Positions 1 through 9,598 are shown, counted from the stretch's first letter. The stretch: 64,000 nucleotides of DNA from Bradyrhizobium sp. ORS 375 (GCF_000239775.1 NZ_CAFI01000494.1:1-64000); one strand, 5' to 3'. Translations and numbers: made by a program. Notes: a model not told the origin generated them from the sequence alone.

Positions 1-1182
1 GAGACCGACGACCCAACGCAGCGTCAGATTAGCTCTGCGCACTCGCGCCTTGCCAGAAAAACTCGCCCCAGCGGATCTTGAGGATAAGCTTCAGTTGCCG
101 CCACGAGTTCATTGCGATCTCAGGCGCTCTCCGGCCGAGCACGAGGAGCCGGTGCTTGACCTAGTCGACAACTTTGCCTGCTTCGTCGCATATTTGCGAC
201 GCCGCACTTACCTGGATCAGCAAGCTCGGCTTAGTCTCCCGCGCCATTGAGAGTGCGCAGATAAAATGCCTATCGTCTTTGCAATTACCTCGCGGCTGCA
301 AAGGTTTAGATCGCATTTGGCAGTCGCCAAAGCCGCTGGACGATCGGGCGACGGACAGCACTTCAGCTCCTCTCCCGATCATCGTGGGTATGATGCAGGT
401 CACGTTCTCCTCCCCCGCCCGAGACAGTGGAACGCCTGCTGTTCGTAGGCGAACCTGAGGTCGGCCGGTCGTGCTCGCGACCGCCTTTCTCTGGATGCTT
501 TCGATCCTGCCGGGACGAACCTGGGCCTCCGAAGCGTTCGGTCTCTGAGTTTTTATGGGACATCCTGCACCTCCTACTGACGCCTGCTTCCTCGGTCAGC
601 AAACCCCCTTTATATGCGACACGTTCCTCGGCGCTTTGACTCACGTTAGTCGCATTTGGCTTTCGTTCATGTGCAAATCGATCAAGCGACAGCTCGTCGC
701 ATGGGGAATTTCGTCCCAATCCTGAGCGGCGCCTTCCGCAGCGCTGCCAAGCGGGTTTGCCGAGGACTGCGGTCTCGATGTCGAAGGGGTGTGTAGCTTA
801 CGTTTGTAGGCACTGACTCGCTACGTTCGTGGGTCACCCTTTGACCGCCAGGTCAGCCTCGAACGCCTGGTCCTTTCTCACTCCAGATCGCGCGCCCGTG
901 CGCCCTGCACACCTTCAAGCCTTTCCGCTATCCAGAGTAGCGCGCCGTCGCGTGAACCCTTTCAAGGGGCGGATGCCCGAAGCGCGTTTTTCATCCGCTG
1001 GCAGAGTACCCTTGGGACCTGAGCGGGCTGTATTCACTCGACATCGGCGTGCTCGAACTTGCATCCTCGGTCGAGACCGGTCGTGAACTTCGCGAATTGC
1101 GGCTCTTCATAACGCCAGAACGACTCAAGTTCACGCTTTCTCTTGAACTTCCGAAGAGAACTCCAGCCAGACCAACCCCAAA
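1..1182. other. No supportable gene; eroded DNA
   Basis: Only short, mutually overlapping reading frames occur here and none has a recognisable domain or a convincing start. A frame from about 1019 to 1170 reads as a plausible protein-like segment (leucine- and glutamate-rich) but has no start codon or context. The fragments that follow are broken genes, so this stretch is best seen as part of the same degraded region. No tRNA, rRNA or repeat was recognised. Confidence 0.5.
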
Positions 1183-1560
1183 CTATTGGCCCGCGAGGCC
1201 TTGCAAGAAACCTATATCAGCGAAGTGGTCCGCGCGCGTATTGGGGCACAACGGTTCTTCGTCGTGAGCGGTCGCCGCCTCGCCAACCCCACCACGGCCT
1301 TCAATGGCGTTATGGGGATCACCGTTTCGCCAGAACACTTCTCCGAATTCTATCGAGCTCTCGCGCGGCAGGGACGCCTTCGGACTGATGCGATCGGACG
1401 GAGTTTCATTGGCAAGATATCCTGAAAATCGGTTTGAAGATCTGCGTGGACCGACCAACCTTTCCCGCGCCATCGAAGGCAATGAGGCCGAAGGATTGCT
1501 CACCGCGACTGGCATAAATCCGAAATCAATCGGCGGGTCGCGGATCCGTTCGATGGCGCC
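1183..1560 (+). pseudogene. Fragment of a Cache-type sensor protein
   Basis: Two overlapping frames together read like the extracellular Cache sensing domain of bacterial histidine kinases or cyclases. The first (from about 1183) contains RFFVVSGRRLANP and GVMGITVSPEHFSEFY. The continuation is in another frame (about 1375 onward) with GLMRSDGVSLARYPENRF. Such domains begin with a glycine/valine-rich strand and contain the L-x-R-x-P element seen here. The frame change near 1375 and the absence of any transmembrane, HAMP or kinase region show that only a broken internal piece remains. It runs directly into a transpeptidase fragment, so the junction is a recombination scar. The family assignment is by motif recognition and is moderately secure; the exact protein cannot be named. 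Confidence 0.5.
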
Positions 1561-1589
1561 AGAAGATCAGCCTGAACTCCACATGGGAC

Positions 1590-2372
1590 GACCGAAGCAA
1601 TCTTCATTATGGAAAGTTTACGATCCACGATGACGAACTGCAGCACCGATTCATCACGACGAAAGAGGTGTTCACTTATTCGTCCAACATCGGGGCCGCG
1701 CGGATTGCGCTCGGACAAGGGGTGCAGGCTCAAAAAGCCTTCCTCGCCAAGATGGGACAATTATCTCGACTTCGGACCGAACTTCCTGAGGCGGCGACGC
1801 CACTTCTTCCAAAGCGTTGGGGCGACATAAACCTTGTCACCATTTCGTTTGGCCACGGCGTAGCGGTAGCGCCACTCCAGGCCGTGATGGGTGTTGATGC
1901 CCTTGTGAACGGCGGCCTCCTGATTCCGCCAACCTTTCTGAAGAGGAATGAGTCCGAAGCGGCCTTGATCTCAAAACGCGTTATCAAAGCTGAGACAAGC
2001 GAGAAAATGCGTTTCCTCATGCGCCTCAATGCAGAAGTAGGAACTGCACGAAAGGCGGACGTGGCCGGATATTACATCGGCGGAAAGACCGGAACAGCCG
2101 AGAAGGTTGTCAATGGACGCTATGCGAAGAAGCGCGTGCTGACATCCTTCATCGCGGTCTTTCCCGCTGACGAGCCGCGATTTCAAGTTCTTATCATGCT
2201 GGACGAGCCGTCGGGACTGACCGAAACTCACGGGAATATTGCCGCGGCTTGGAATGCCGCGCCCACTGGAGGCCGCGTCATCGCGAGAATAGCCCCGCTG
2301 CTCGGTATCGAGCCTCGTTTCACCCTGCCATCAGCGGAGCACCTCATCCTGGCGAACCACAGCGATCGATAG
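1590..2372 (+). pseudogene. C-terminal half of a penicillin-binding protein transpeptidase (FtsI-like)
   Basis: The frame is open from about 1590 to the stop at 2372 and matches the C-terminal transpeptidase part of class B penicillin-binding proteins, which cross-link septal peptidoglycan in the periplasm. Visible landmarks are YSSN (the SxN motif, encoded near 1677) and KTGTAEK (the KTG box, encoded near 2085), followed by the SFIAVFPAD and LDEPSG stretches usual for FtsI. The SxxK motif with the nucleophilic serine, the membrane anchor and the dimerisation domain are missing, because the upstream sequence belongs to an unrelated sensor fragment. It cannot be an active enzyme. An in-frame ATG at 1668 would give a 234-residue product lacking the nucleophile. 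This is a recombination or integration remnant, not the cell's working ftsI. Confidence 0.75.
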
Positions 2373-2441
2373 GCTCACGCTATGTAGCCAACGCTCATCG
2401 GTCGACTTTAGGCACGGGGCAAGGTTAGTGCCGACGCGTCA

Positions 2442-3599
2442 TCAGCTCGATCGTAGACACCTGCGCAATTCGTCGAACCCCGCATGCGTCAGCCACATCG
2501 TTCGACCGTCAACGGGTTGCGGCCAGGATGAGAATTTGGCCATGACGATCTTGTTCTTGCGGTCAACGAACAGGTTCTGACCGTGGATGCCCATCGCGAA
2601 CAATATGTCCGGATCGGTGTCGACCGTAAACCATCCGCTGCGATAGCTCATGCTTCGGCTGATGGGAGCGAACGATTCACCCCACTGACCGGAGCTCCAC
2701 GCCTTGCGATCACCGCCGGTCGCAAGGCCGTGCACGATGTGGTTCGGGAAGATGTTCGCGCTGCCGGAAGAACCGTCGAGGCAAACCACATGCCCGAGCC
2801 GCGCCAGATCGCGGGCCGTCACACAGAGTCCGCCTGCGCTACGGGCAAAGCCGTCCCAATCCAGGGTGAGCTCGGCATCATCGCTTGCGATGGGAGTCCA
2901 GAGCTTCTCGGAGAGCAGGTCTTGCACCTTCGCGGAGGTTGCTCTCTCGACAACCCATCCGAGCAGATCGGTGTTTGCGGAATGGTAGGTAAAGCCGCCC
3001 CCGCATCGCCACGCCGGGCCGCTGAGCCGGGAGAGAAAGCTCCGGATATCCGCCTTGGGATCGCCGGGCGGCTCCCATCCGACCGATCGTGAGTAGCGCC
3101 TCTCCTGCGCCGGGTCGAAAAGGACAGCCACGCGCATGTCGAGCAAGTCCCTCGCGCGCGCGGCAGCGTAGGGCGAGTTGGCGACCTCCGGCACATAGGC
3201 GGTAATGGGCCTATCGAGCTCGATCGCTCCATCCGCCGCCAGGATCTCCGTCAGCAGACCAATGACAGCCTTGGTCGCGGACATCGCGATGTGGCGCGAG
3301 TTCGGCTCCATGCCGTTGCGATAGGCCTCGTAAACAAGCCGCCCATCGTGAAGCACGATCATGGCATCGGTCGATGTCGCCGCCAGAAACGGCTCGAGGC
3401 CCATGGACGAGCCACTGGGTAACCGGAGCGAAAACGTCTCGATCGACTTGGATGAGTTGGGAAACCGGTCTCCATTGCTACCGGATCGGACGCGTGCTGT
3501 TGCGATTTCGGACGGGAGATGATGGAACGCGCGATGATTTTGAGGCGATTGCCTCCAGTTCGACAGCTTCACATCCGGCTGTAGGGCATCGGCTTGCAT
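2442..3599 (-). CDS. Serine hydrolase, class C beta-lactamase / NylB-like
   Basis: The 385-residue protein belongs to the serine beta-lactamase-like hydrolases (esterase EstB, 6-aminohexanoate-dimer hydrolase NylB). These use an active-site serine to open amide or ester bonds. The sequence shows S-A-T-K at residues 107-110 (SxxK nucleophile and base) and Y-H-S-A-N at 205-209 (YxN equivalent). The N-terminal KLSNWRQSPQNHRAFHH stretch and the GIHGQ motif near the C-terminus are typical of the NylB branch. No signal peptide is visible, so it is probably cytoplasmic. The ATG at 3599 is preceded by GGAG at some distance. It is divergent from the AraC-type gene downstream, which may regulate it. 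The substrate cannot be predicted; the family is clear. Confidence 0.85.
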   Translation of the reverse strand: MQADALQPDVKLSNWRQSPQNHRAFHHLPSEIATARVRSGSNGDRFPNSSKSIETFSLRLPSGSSMGLEPFLAATSTDAMIVLHDGRLVYEAYRNGMEPNSRHIAMSATKAVIGLLTEILAADGAIELDRPITAYVPEVANSPYAAARARDLLDMRVAVLFDPAQERRYSRSVGWEPPGDPKADIRSFLSRLSGPAWRCGGGFTYHSANTDLLGWVVERATSAKVQDLLSEKLWTPIASDDAELTLDWDGFARSAGGLCVTARDLARLGHVVCLDGSSGSANIFPNHIVHGLATGGDRKAWSSGQWGESFAPISRSMSYRSGWFTVDTDPDILFAMGIHGQNLFVDRKNKIVMAKFSSWPQPVDGRTMWLTHAGFDELRRCLRSS

Positions 3600-3989
3600 C
3601 GCAATCGTTCTCCAGTTCGGCTGGGGGGAGCTGGCACGTGACGCCTCACCTGTCGGATCGCTTCAGACGCAAACCGATCACTCTCTTCGGCGAACCATCA
3701 GCAACGCTGTTCAGCGACCTGCTCTTCTAGGATCATCCTGTAGCGAGGACCCTAGCGACGGCTTTCAGGACTCTCTATATCGAGGCGTCCGCAATTCTTT
3801 CGAGATCGTCCGATTTCCGATCCCCTGACCCAGGTCGTCCGGCTCCTCAAACCCCGCGCGCTGCTCTGGAAGCAGCTCGACGCGCGAGGCCCGTGGGCCA
3901 TTCGCTATCCCTCGCTCCAGGACACGATTTTCGTTCTGGTCACCGAGGGAAGCGCCAGGCTTCAGCTTGCTGGCCGACCAACGCGGACG

Positions 3990-4727
3990 ATGGCCTCCGG
4001 CGACTTCCTGATGATGACGGCGCCTGACCAATGGATGATGGGGGACAGCGAGGAGACAAAGCCGATCAGGTTTCCGCCTCCTCAATCCAACCCGTCGGCA
4101 CGGTCGATCGTCACCGATCCGTCGAGCACGGCTCCCACATTCAAGCTGCTGGGCGGCCGGTTCTCGTTCGACCGCACGCATTTGGGACTGTTGAAGGACA
4201 TACTCCCCTCTGTGATCGAGATCGGTTTTGCGACATCGGGCGCAACACGCGTGGCGTCGCTCCTAAAGATGCTCGGCACCGAAGCGTGGGAGGGTCGGCC
4301 GGGTTCCGCCCTGGTCATCGAACGTCTGCTGGAAATCCTTTTGATCGAGGTCATGCGCTACCAGGGCGGGGAGCATGCGAACGTGAACCCCGGCCTGCTG
4401 GCCGGTCTTGCCGATCCGCAGATCGCCGCATGCCTGGAAGCCTTGCATCAGGATCCGTCCCGTGACTGGTCGGTCGCCAGGTTGGCGAAGGCCGCCGGCG
4501 CATCCCGATCGGTATTCGCGCAGCGCTTCTGCGAGGTCGTCGGCCTAACGCCCATGCAATATCTTCTAAAATGGCGGATGGCGCTGGCCAAAGAAATGAT
4601 CATCCAAGGGGTATCGATCTCGGAGATCGCCTTCGCCTGCGGCTATCAGTCGGCAAGCAGTTTCAGCGTCGCTTTTGCACGTCATGTTGGTTGCCCTCCT
4701 TCGCATCTGCGTCCAACTCAGAATTGA
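3990..4727 (+). CDS. AraC-family regulator with cupin N-terminus (start uncertain)
   Basis: The C-terminal about 100 residues form a double helix-turn-helix AraC DNA-binding domain, with VARLAKAAGASRSVFAQRF and ISEIAFACGYQSASSFSVAF. The N-terminal part matches the cupin_6 ligand-binding domain of AraC regulators. The coordinates use the first ATG, but family similarity continues upstream in the same open frame to about 3810 (LTQVVRLLKPRALLWKQLD). That frame is open back to a TAG at 3753 with no ATG, GTG or TTG. The natural start therefore seems lost (an ATA at 3777 is the best candidate for a decayed start), or a rare start is used. From 3990 about 60 residues of the cupin would be missing. 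It is divergent from the NylB-like hydrolase and probably controls it. Confidence 0.75.
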   Translation: MASGDFLMMTAPDQWMMGDSEETKPIRFPPPQSNPSARSIVTDPSSTAPTFKLLGGRFSFDRTHLGLLKDILPSVIEIGFATSGATRVASLLKMLGTEAWEGRPGSALVIERLLEILLIEVMRYQGGEHANVNPGLLAGLADPQIAACLEALHQDPSRDWSVARLAKAAGASRSVFAQRFCEVVGLTPMQYLLKWRMALAKEMIIQGVSISEIAFACGYQSASSFSVAFARHVGCPPSHLRPTQN

Positions 4728-5289
4728 GCTGTAGCTGATCGGACTATCGTGCAGGTACAAGCCAGCTAAGCCGCAGCGACGCAGAATACTCGGGTAAGAC
4801 CGCTTTGACCCGAATCGGACTCCTCCAACTCGCGTCCGCCTGCGCCAGTAAAGATCAATGATGTACCTGAAACCTTATCGTCGATTGCATGCAGGAGGGC
4901 GACCGTTGCCCTCACGCTGACGTACGAAAGGGACGACACGGTTGCGGCGAATTGGCGTCAACCGAGCCCGCAAGACCTAAGGCGGCAGGGCCTCAGCGAT
5001 CTCCGACTGGGCCAACTGCATTCCAGATGTTAGTCTTTTGCGCAAGGTCACCAGGTTCAATCCGGATTATTAGGACTCGATCGCGGCAAGAATTCCAGTT
5101 CCACTGCTCCTTCCTGAGAGCATGTCCGAATTCGGGTCAGCGGCGCTGCCAAGCGCCTTCCGTCGCCGCACGGCTATTCGCAGTTGCTCAATTACGCAAA
5201 GCGGGAACTTAGTCCGGCCGAAGATTGCGATTGAAACGGACTGCGCTACGCGCGACCATCCTCTGGCCTTTGCACAGAGGAATTCGCGC
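4728..5289. other. Intergenic region without recognised gene
   Basis: About 560 bases between the AraC gene and the histidine phosphatase. Reading frames here are short and resemble nothing recognised. A frame open from 5122 runs into the phosphatase but lacks protein character before the signal peptide at 5290. The upstream promoter of the phosphatase should lie here, though no clear -35/-10 pair was identified. Confidence 0.45.
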
Positions 5290-5922
5290 ATGAAGTTTCT
5301 TTGCCGCCTCGCATTGTTTGCCGTTCTCGCCGGCTTCTCTCAACACGCTACCGCCGCCGATACGGCCGGGCTCATCGCTTCACTCAAGCAAGGCGCCTAC
5401 GTACTGATCTTTCGGCACACCGCTACGGACGACAGTCAAAAAGACATTTATCCTTACAAGTTCGACGACATGAGCGCCCAGCGCCAGCTGAGCGAGAAGG
5501 GCCGGGACGTGGCGCGGCAGATCGGGATGGCGATAAAGGAACTCGCGATCCCGGTCGGCGATGTCTACACCAGCCGGCTGAACCGCGCGATCGAGACGGG
5601 GAAGCTGATCACCGGTCACGAGGTCAAGCCTGTCGATGCATTGAACGATAGCAGCAACGCGAGCGCGTCCGGAATGGCGAATCCTTCCGGCGCCAATGCA
5701 AGGGTGGGCCAAGCGGTACGTCAACTCATCGATGCGCCGCCGAAGGCAGGGACTAACACTGTCCTGATCACCCACAAGACGAACATCGCCGATGCTTTCG
5801 GCAAGGAGGCCGGTGACGTCCAGGAAGGCGAGGCTTTCATCTACAAGGCCGACGGCTCAGGTCCAGCCGCTTTCGTAGGACGCATCAAGGTCGCGGATTG
5901 GCCCGTAAAGGCCAGCAAGTGA
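5290..5922 (+). CDS. Secreted histidine phosphatase superfamily protein
   Basis: The 210-residue protein begins with a clear signal peptide (positive start, hydrophobic core, cleavage near A-T-A-A at residues 20-24), so it should act in the periplasm. The mature part has the branch-2-like phosphatase signature FRHT around residues 41-44, where H43 would be the phosphohistidine nucleophile. It also has downstream TSRLNRAIETG and a second active-site histidine in ITHKTN. Together these define the histidine phosphatase (phosphoglycerate-mutase-like) fold. The usual R-H-G is R-H-T here, as in other secreted members. The start at 5290 is chosen because the signal peptide begins there. It stands alone, and the substrate is unknown. 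Confidence 0.82.
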   Translation: MKFLCRLALFAVLAGFSQHATAADTAGLIASLKQGAYVLIFRHTATDDSQKDIYPYKFDDMSAQRQLSEKGRDVARQIGMAIKELAIPVGDVYTSRLNRAIETGKLITGHEVKPVDALNDSSNASASGMANPSGANARVGQAVRQLIDAPPKAGTNTVLITHKTNIADAFGKEAGDVQEGEAFIYKADGSGPAAFVGRIKVADWPVKASK

Positions 5923-5986
5923 CAAGCTGCCCAGGTGCGCAACTCGCATTCGGATACGCGAAGTTACGTGGATAGGTCTGCAATCG

Positions 5987-6250
5987 CTATTCGGGCAGGC
6001 ACTCGGGGCAGGTGTCGCCCAGTGAATCGAGGACATTGCGGACCTCCGCGATGGCTTCGTCAGGCGAGATGCCGTCCGGAGGGTCCTGACGGGCGACATC
6101 GACTGCGCGCTGGCGCGCGTGCGGATCTGCCCGGTCCCTTGCCCAACCGTGCTCCTCGCATTCGTGGATGGCTCCAGCCTCTTGCAGGACGTGGATGGCC
6201 CAGCCTCGCAGACTTCGGATTGCAGGTCTTCGTTCGGTCGTTGTCAGCAT
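5987..6250 (-). CDS. Small conserved-looking protein of unknown function
   Basis: An 87-residue acidic protein without signal peptide or membrane segment. Visible features are a central GWAIHVLQEAGAIHECEEHGW stretch rich in His, Glu and Trp, an ISPDEAIAEVRNVLDSLGD helix and a C-terminal CPEC pair that could bind metal. The ATG at 6250 is preferred over a GTG at 6259. It is the last minus-strand gene of a small set (zinc-ribbon-like genes, SRAP) that follows the trb operon. Codon use looks real and the frame is not explained by an overlapping gene. Function is unknown. Confidence 0.55.
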   Translation of the reverse strand: MLTTTERRPAIRSLRGWAIHVLQEAGAIHECEEHGWARDRADPHARQRAVDVARQDPPDGISPDEAIAEVRNVLDSLGDTCPECLPE

Positions 6251-6370
6251 CGAAATCACTCCACCAGAACGAATCCTTCCGCCCGCCTACTCGTTCCGCT
6301 CGGTCAGCACGCAGCAGGGATTCGCAATCGTCAGAGCTCGCGTTGGTCCAGGTGTTTCGGGCCTCAAGAC

Positions 6371-7105
6371 CTAACCCGACGGCCAAGGATCCTCTTTCGG
6401 ACCGGTGGCTACGATCCGCAGCGCGCCGTCTGGTAAGGGCCGCTGCAGCGCCTTGGCCTCGTCCCACGGGCCGCGCAGCCAGGCGTCGAATTCCTCGGAT
6501 CTAGTCAGGATCACCGGCATCGCCTTCGGGTGCACAGTGCCGACCTCGGCGTTCGGCTCGCAGGTCAGAAAACCATACACGTCGATCGTGACCTCGCCCT
6601 CCTTTGCTTTGCGGACTGATGTCCAGGTTGTCCAGAGGCCGGCGAACGCCAGGAGAGGCCGGCTCTCGTCGGCGGCGAACCAAACGGGCACCTTCTTGCC
6701 GTCGATCGTGTCGTACTCGGAGAATGACGTGAACGGGACCAAGCACCGGTGGTCGGGGCTGAGCCAGCGTTTCCAGTGCGCGCTGCCAACGTTGCGGATG
6801 TTGGTCGTCCCGCTGTCCGGCTCAAGCCGCAACAGCTCCTTGAAATCAACGGTCTTGCCCTTGGCTTCAAGCTTCTCGGCCCGCTTCTTGGTCGCATCCA
6901 TCAGGGCCTTTGCCGAGGACGGCATGCCCCACCTCGCCATCGCGAGCTCCAGGCCGGCGGCCGAGTTGCGGACGATCGGCGCGGGATAGTCCGGGAAGAT
7001 GCCCGGCATGGACGGCAGATTGCCCGTGCGGTCGTTCCCTTGCTGCACTCCGAACAGCCGCCGGATGGCGTCGGCGTTCTTGGTCATCGAGTAGAGATTG
7101 CACAT
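6371..7105 (-). CDS. SRAP family DNA-repair protein (HMCES/YedK-like)
   Basis: The 244-residue protein starts M-C-N-L-Y-S. The Cys2 exposed after Met removal is the catalytic residue with which SRAP proteins form a thiazolidine cross-link to abasic sites in single-stranded DNA. Other family landmarks are ARWGMP near residue 60, the N-I-R-N-V segment, [14 protein letters not shown] in mid-protein and [11 protein letters not shown] near the C-terminus, which carries the catalytic histidine. The start is fixed by the obligatory M-C. Length is normal. It acts on stalled or damaged DNA and is often carried on mobile elements. A short degraded copy of its 5' end lies at 35745, on the other side of the transfer genes. 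Confidence 0.93.
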   Translation of the reverse strand: MCNLYSMTKNADAIRRLFGVQQGNDRTGNLPSMPGIFPDYPAPIVRNSAAGLELAMARWGMPSSAKALMDATKKRAEKLEAKGKTVDFKELLRLEPDSGTTNIRNVGSAHWKRWLSPDHRCLVPFTSFSEYDTIDGKKVPVWFAADESRPLLAFAGLWTTWTSVRKAKEGEVTIDVYGFLTCEPNAEVGTVHPKAMPVILTRSEEFDAWLRGPWDEAKALQRPLPDGALRIVATGPKEDPWPSG

Positions 7106-7107
7106 CG

Positions 7108-7523
7108 TCAGGTCTCCGGAGCTGCCTGGCGGGGGCGCTGCGCCATTTGTACCAGCGTCGCAGGCGGTCGGCGATTGGCCCCCGCGCACCGGCTGCACCG
7201 GAGCCGGCCAGCCAAGTCGTGGACAAAGGTGGTCGGCGGATGGCGCAGCGGGTTCTCACCTTGATTGTCGCCGCGCAGCCACCGTTGATCGCCTGGTCGA
7301 TCGCTGGCGATGGGTCGACGGGACCGCCGTTGGCCCACATCCGCTCGTTCCAGCTTTCGCAGAGAAGCTTATCGGCTTTGCGGATCAGCGCCTCGCCCTC
7401 GGCCCGTGCTTCGGCGGCCCGCTCGGCGAGGATGGTCGTCATTGCGCGAGCCCGGCCGAGCTCCTTCTGCAACGCCTTGCGGTCGCCTCCGCTGAGCGGT
7501 GTCGGGTGACGTTTGGGCGCCAT
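7108..7523 (-). pseudogene. Frameshifted small protein with C-terminal zinc-ribbon-like motif
   Basis: From ATG 7523 the frame encodes an alanine- and charge-rich helical protein (KALQKELGRARAMTTILAER and onward) to about 7245. The protein-like sequence then continues in a different frame as [20 protein letters not shown] and ends at 7108. Read across the shift, the two parts look like one protein with a coiled N-terminus and a C-x2-C metal site. A T-R-C remains just before the break, suggesting that a few codons of the first cysteine pair were lost. The start of the SRAP gene (7105) lies just beyond its end. Loss by a small deletion near 7240 is the likely explanation. The protein family is not one I can name. 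Confidence 0.45.
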
Positions 7524-7532
7524 CCCGCCGGC

Positions 7533-7940
7533 TCACCCAAACGACGGCCAGCAGCCGTCCTCTTCGTGGCGTCCCGTCCTCTGCGTGCAGGTGTCGTCGA
7601 GCAGGCGCTGGCCCACGTCCCGCCAGACGGACTCTGGACCGTAAAGCCGGACGGCATCGGCCTTCTGGATCTCGACGGTTCGGCCGCAGCGCCGACAGCC
7701 GACGCGCAGCACGTGATCGGGCACCTGATTGAGTCGAAGCAGTCGTCCGGACGCAGCAGGGTCCCCTTGGCCGCCGTTGGCGCCGGCGGCCTCCAGCAGC
7801 GCCTCCCAGTATTCCGGCGGCAGGTCGTCGTTTGGGGCGAGCCCGCGCCCGGAAGGGGCCTTCCTGCCGACGTAGCGGGCAAGCTGGTCCATATGTCTCC
7901 GGGTCGGCATGCGCCAGCTGGCAGGGCGGTCAGTCGTCAT
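7533..7940 (-). CDS. Hypothetical protein with C-x2-C zinc-binding-like motif
   Basis: A 135-residue protein with GCRRCGRTVEIQKADAVRLYG in its second half. This has a C-x2-C pair, and a later cysteine plus histidines (DDTCTQRTGRHEEDGCWP) could complete a zinc site. The N-terminal half is a basic segment, then PPEYWEALLEAAG. It neighbours another zinc-ribbon-like gene in pieces, and both precede SRAP. Start: ATG 7940 is used, while a GTG at 7946 is also possible and neither has a strong ribosome site. The function is unknown; the motif suggests a small DNA- or protein-binding role, which is inference. Confidence 0.55.
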   Translation of the reverse strand: MTTDRPASWRMPTRRHMDQLARYVGRKAPSGRGLAPNDDLPPEYWEALLEAAGANGGQGDPAASGRLLRLNQVPDHVLRVGCRRCGRTVEIQKADAVRLYGPESVWRDVGQRLLDDTCTQRTGRHEEDGCWPSFG

Positions 7941-8165
7941 GACCACGATGAGAACATAACATGAACATAGAGTCGAGTCTTTGCACCGCTGCCCAAGGGG
8001 TCGGTGGGTTCAGGGAGCTTGGCAGCCCGCAATCTGGAACAAGGAAGCCGCCATGCCGCGTCGGTCGGAGACCTCCTTTCAGTGATGGCCCTCTGCCATT
8101 CGAGGCCTGCAGCGCTGTGGTGACGTACTCGTCTATGCGGCCCGCGAGAGCCGGCACACCGGCAG

Positions 8166-8396
8166 TCAACCGCGATCTGAAGTGCGTCTCTTTTTCAAGA
8201 ACGCACGATCTGTTGCCATAAACCGCGTCACCATCGCCACGATCAGGTTAGGCAGCTCCTGCTCTGCTTTGCCGGTCTGCGGCACGATCAGCTGCGCATA
8301 AGCCAAGAGATCGCGATGCACTGAAGCCGGCAACTCTATCGTGAGCTTCACGGGTTTCTCATTGGGCAGCGCCGTAATCTTCAAGATCGATGACAT
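8166..8396 (-). CDS. DUF2274 protein, last gene of the trb operon
   Basis: The 76-residue protein has the form of DUF2274, a family found almost only directly after trbI in alphaproteobacterial conjugation operons. It starts two bases after the trbI stop (stop 8399-8401, ATG 8396), so it is surely co-transcribed and probably translationally coupled. The PVKLTIELPASVHRDLLAYA segment looks like a ribbon-helix-helix strand and helix, which suggests a DNA-binding or regulatory part, as in other CopG-like proteins. No experimental role is known to me. Confidence 0.8.
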   Translation of the reverse strand: MSSILKITALPNEKPVKLTIELPASVHRDLLAYAQLIVPQTGKAEQELPNLIVAMVTRFMATDRAFLKKRRTSDRG

Positions 8397-8398
8397 GG

Positions 8399-9598
8399 CT
8401 ATCCTCGATAGGGCTCCAACACGAGATCACGATTGACGATCACCCGCACAGGAAAGCCAGGCCTGACGGTCAAAGTCGGCTGAACGTTCATCTGCTGACG
8501 TACGAGCTGCTGACCTGTCTGACTCATTGCGTTGCCGAATCCTTGGCGCAGCGCCTGAAGGATCGTCGCATTGTTCGTATTCGGATTCGCGCCTGCGTTC
8601 ACCTCGCTGCCCACCGAGAGCAAGGTCGAGAGCAGAGCTGCCCCCGCGAGCTGTCGCCAATGATTGTCGACCTCGTCCGACAGTCCAGAATAGCCGCCCG
8701 CATCCGCGCCCGGTTGCCGCTCAAGCACGATCGATCGGCCATTGGGCATGATCAGCCGGGTCCAGACCAGGAGCACGCGTGATTGGCCGGCGGTCACCTG
8801 GCTATCATAAACTCCGATCAGCCGAGCTCCTTGCGGCACCAAGAGGACGCGTCCGGAAGGCGTATCGAAGATGTTCTCGGTGACTTGCGCCGTGAGCTGT
8901 CCTGGGAGGTCTGAGCGGATTCCCGTGATGAGGGCCCCCGGAATGACGGTCCCGGCCTGCACCACGTAAGGCGATGCGGGCCTGGTCACGCGATCCAGGC
9001 TTGTCGTGCGCCGATCGACGGGAGCATTCATGAACGCAAGTTTTCGCTCTTGCCCATTCTGGGCAAACGGATCGTCGGCGCCTGACGCAACAATCGCCCG
9101 ATCACTGGTCGGAGACGAGGTCGCCGGCGGCTGGGTATCGCGAACATTGGTCGTTGCGAACAGCCGGCTGACGCGGGCGGCCTCGGTTTCCTGCTCGCGC
9201 CGCTGCTGGTCCTGGTCTGGCATTCCGTTGGATGCCTGTCCTTGTGCAGCCAGGATCGGCCGGCCGAGATCACCGGGCAGCGGCGGACCAAGAGCGGGGA
9301 CGTCCTTCGGCACGCTGGCATAATCGCGCGGCAAGGCCGACACGCCATCCGCCACGTCGTGATGGTCGGTGTTGTAGAGCTCACCTGAGCCTGCTGGGCG
9401 TGATTTGCTGGTCTGCAAAGCCCAGATGAAGCCGCCGCCAATCAAGAGCAGAGCCATGGCGCTCCCGCCGGCAAGGACCTTGCGCGACAGCCGTGTGATC
9501 GGCGGCGGATCACCCTTCAGTCGCATCTCCTGTGCGCGCTGGTCTGTAGCTGCAGACATCTTTGGCGCGGCCGAAGCAATATCCTCCGGACCGGTCAT
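8399..9598 (-). CDS. trbI: TrbI, VirB10-like T4SS channel protein
   Basis: The 399-residue protein has one transmembrane helix at about residues 46-63, then a proline- and glutamine-rich periplasmic linker. Its C-terminal domain is the TrbI/VirB10 beta-barrel and antenna domain, with VQAGTVIPGALITGIRSDLPGQ, VLLVPQGARLIGVYD and FPVRVIVNRDLVLEPY. VirB10 proteins span both membranes and sense energy from the inner-membrane ATPases to open the mating channel. Its start overlaps the trbG stop by four bases (ATGA, 9595-9598). Length and domain order are normal. It is the penultimate gene of the minus-strand mating-pair operon. Confidence 0.94.
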   Translation of the reverse strand: MTGPEDIASAAPKMSAATDQRAQEMRLKGDPPPITRLSRKVLAGGSAMALLLIGGGFIWALQTSKSRPAGSGELYNTDHHDVADGVSALPRDYASVPKDVPALGPPLPGDLGRPILAAQGQASNGMPDQDQQRREQETEAARVSRLFATTNVRDTQPPATSSPTSDRAIVASGADDPFAQNGQERKLAFMNAPVDRRTTSLDRVTRPASPYVVQAGTVIPGALITGIRSDLPGQLTAQVTENIFDTPSGRVLLVPQGARLIGVYDSQVTAGQSRVLLVWTRLIMPNGRSIVLERQPGADAGGYSGLSDEVDNHWRQLAGAALLSTLLSVGSEVNAGANPNTNNATILQALRQGFGNAMSQTGQQLVRQQMNVQPTLTVRPGFPVRVIVNRDLVLEPYRG

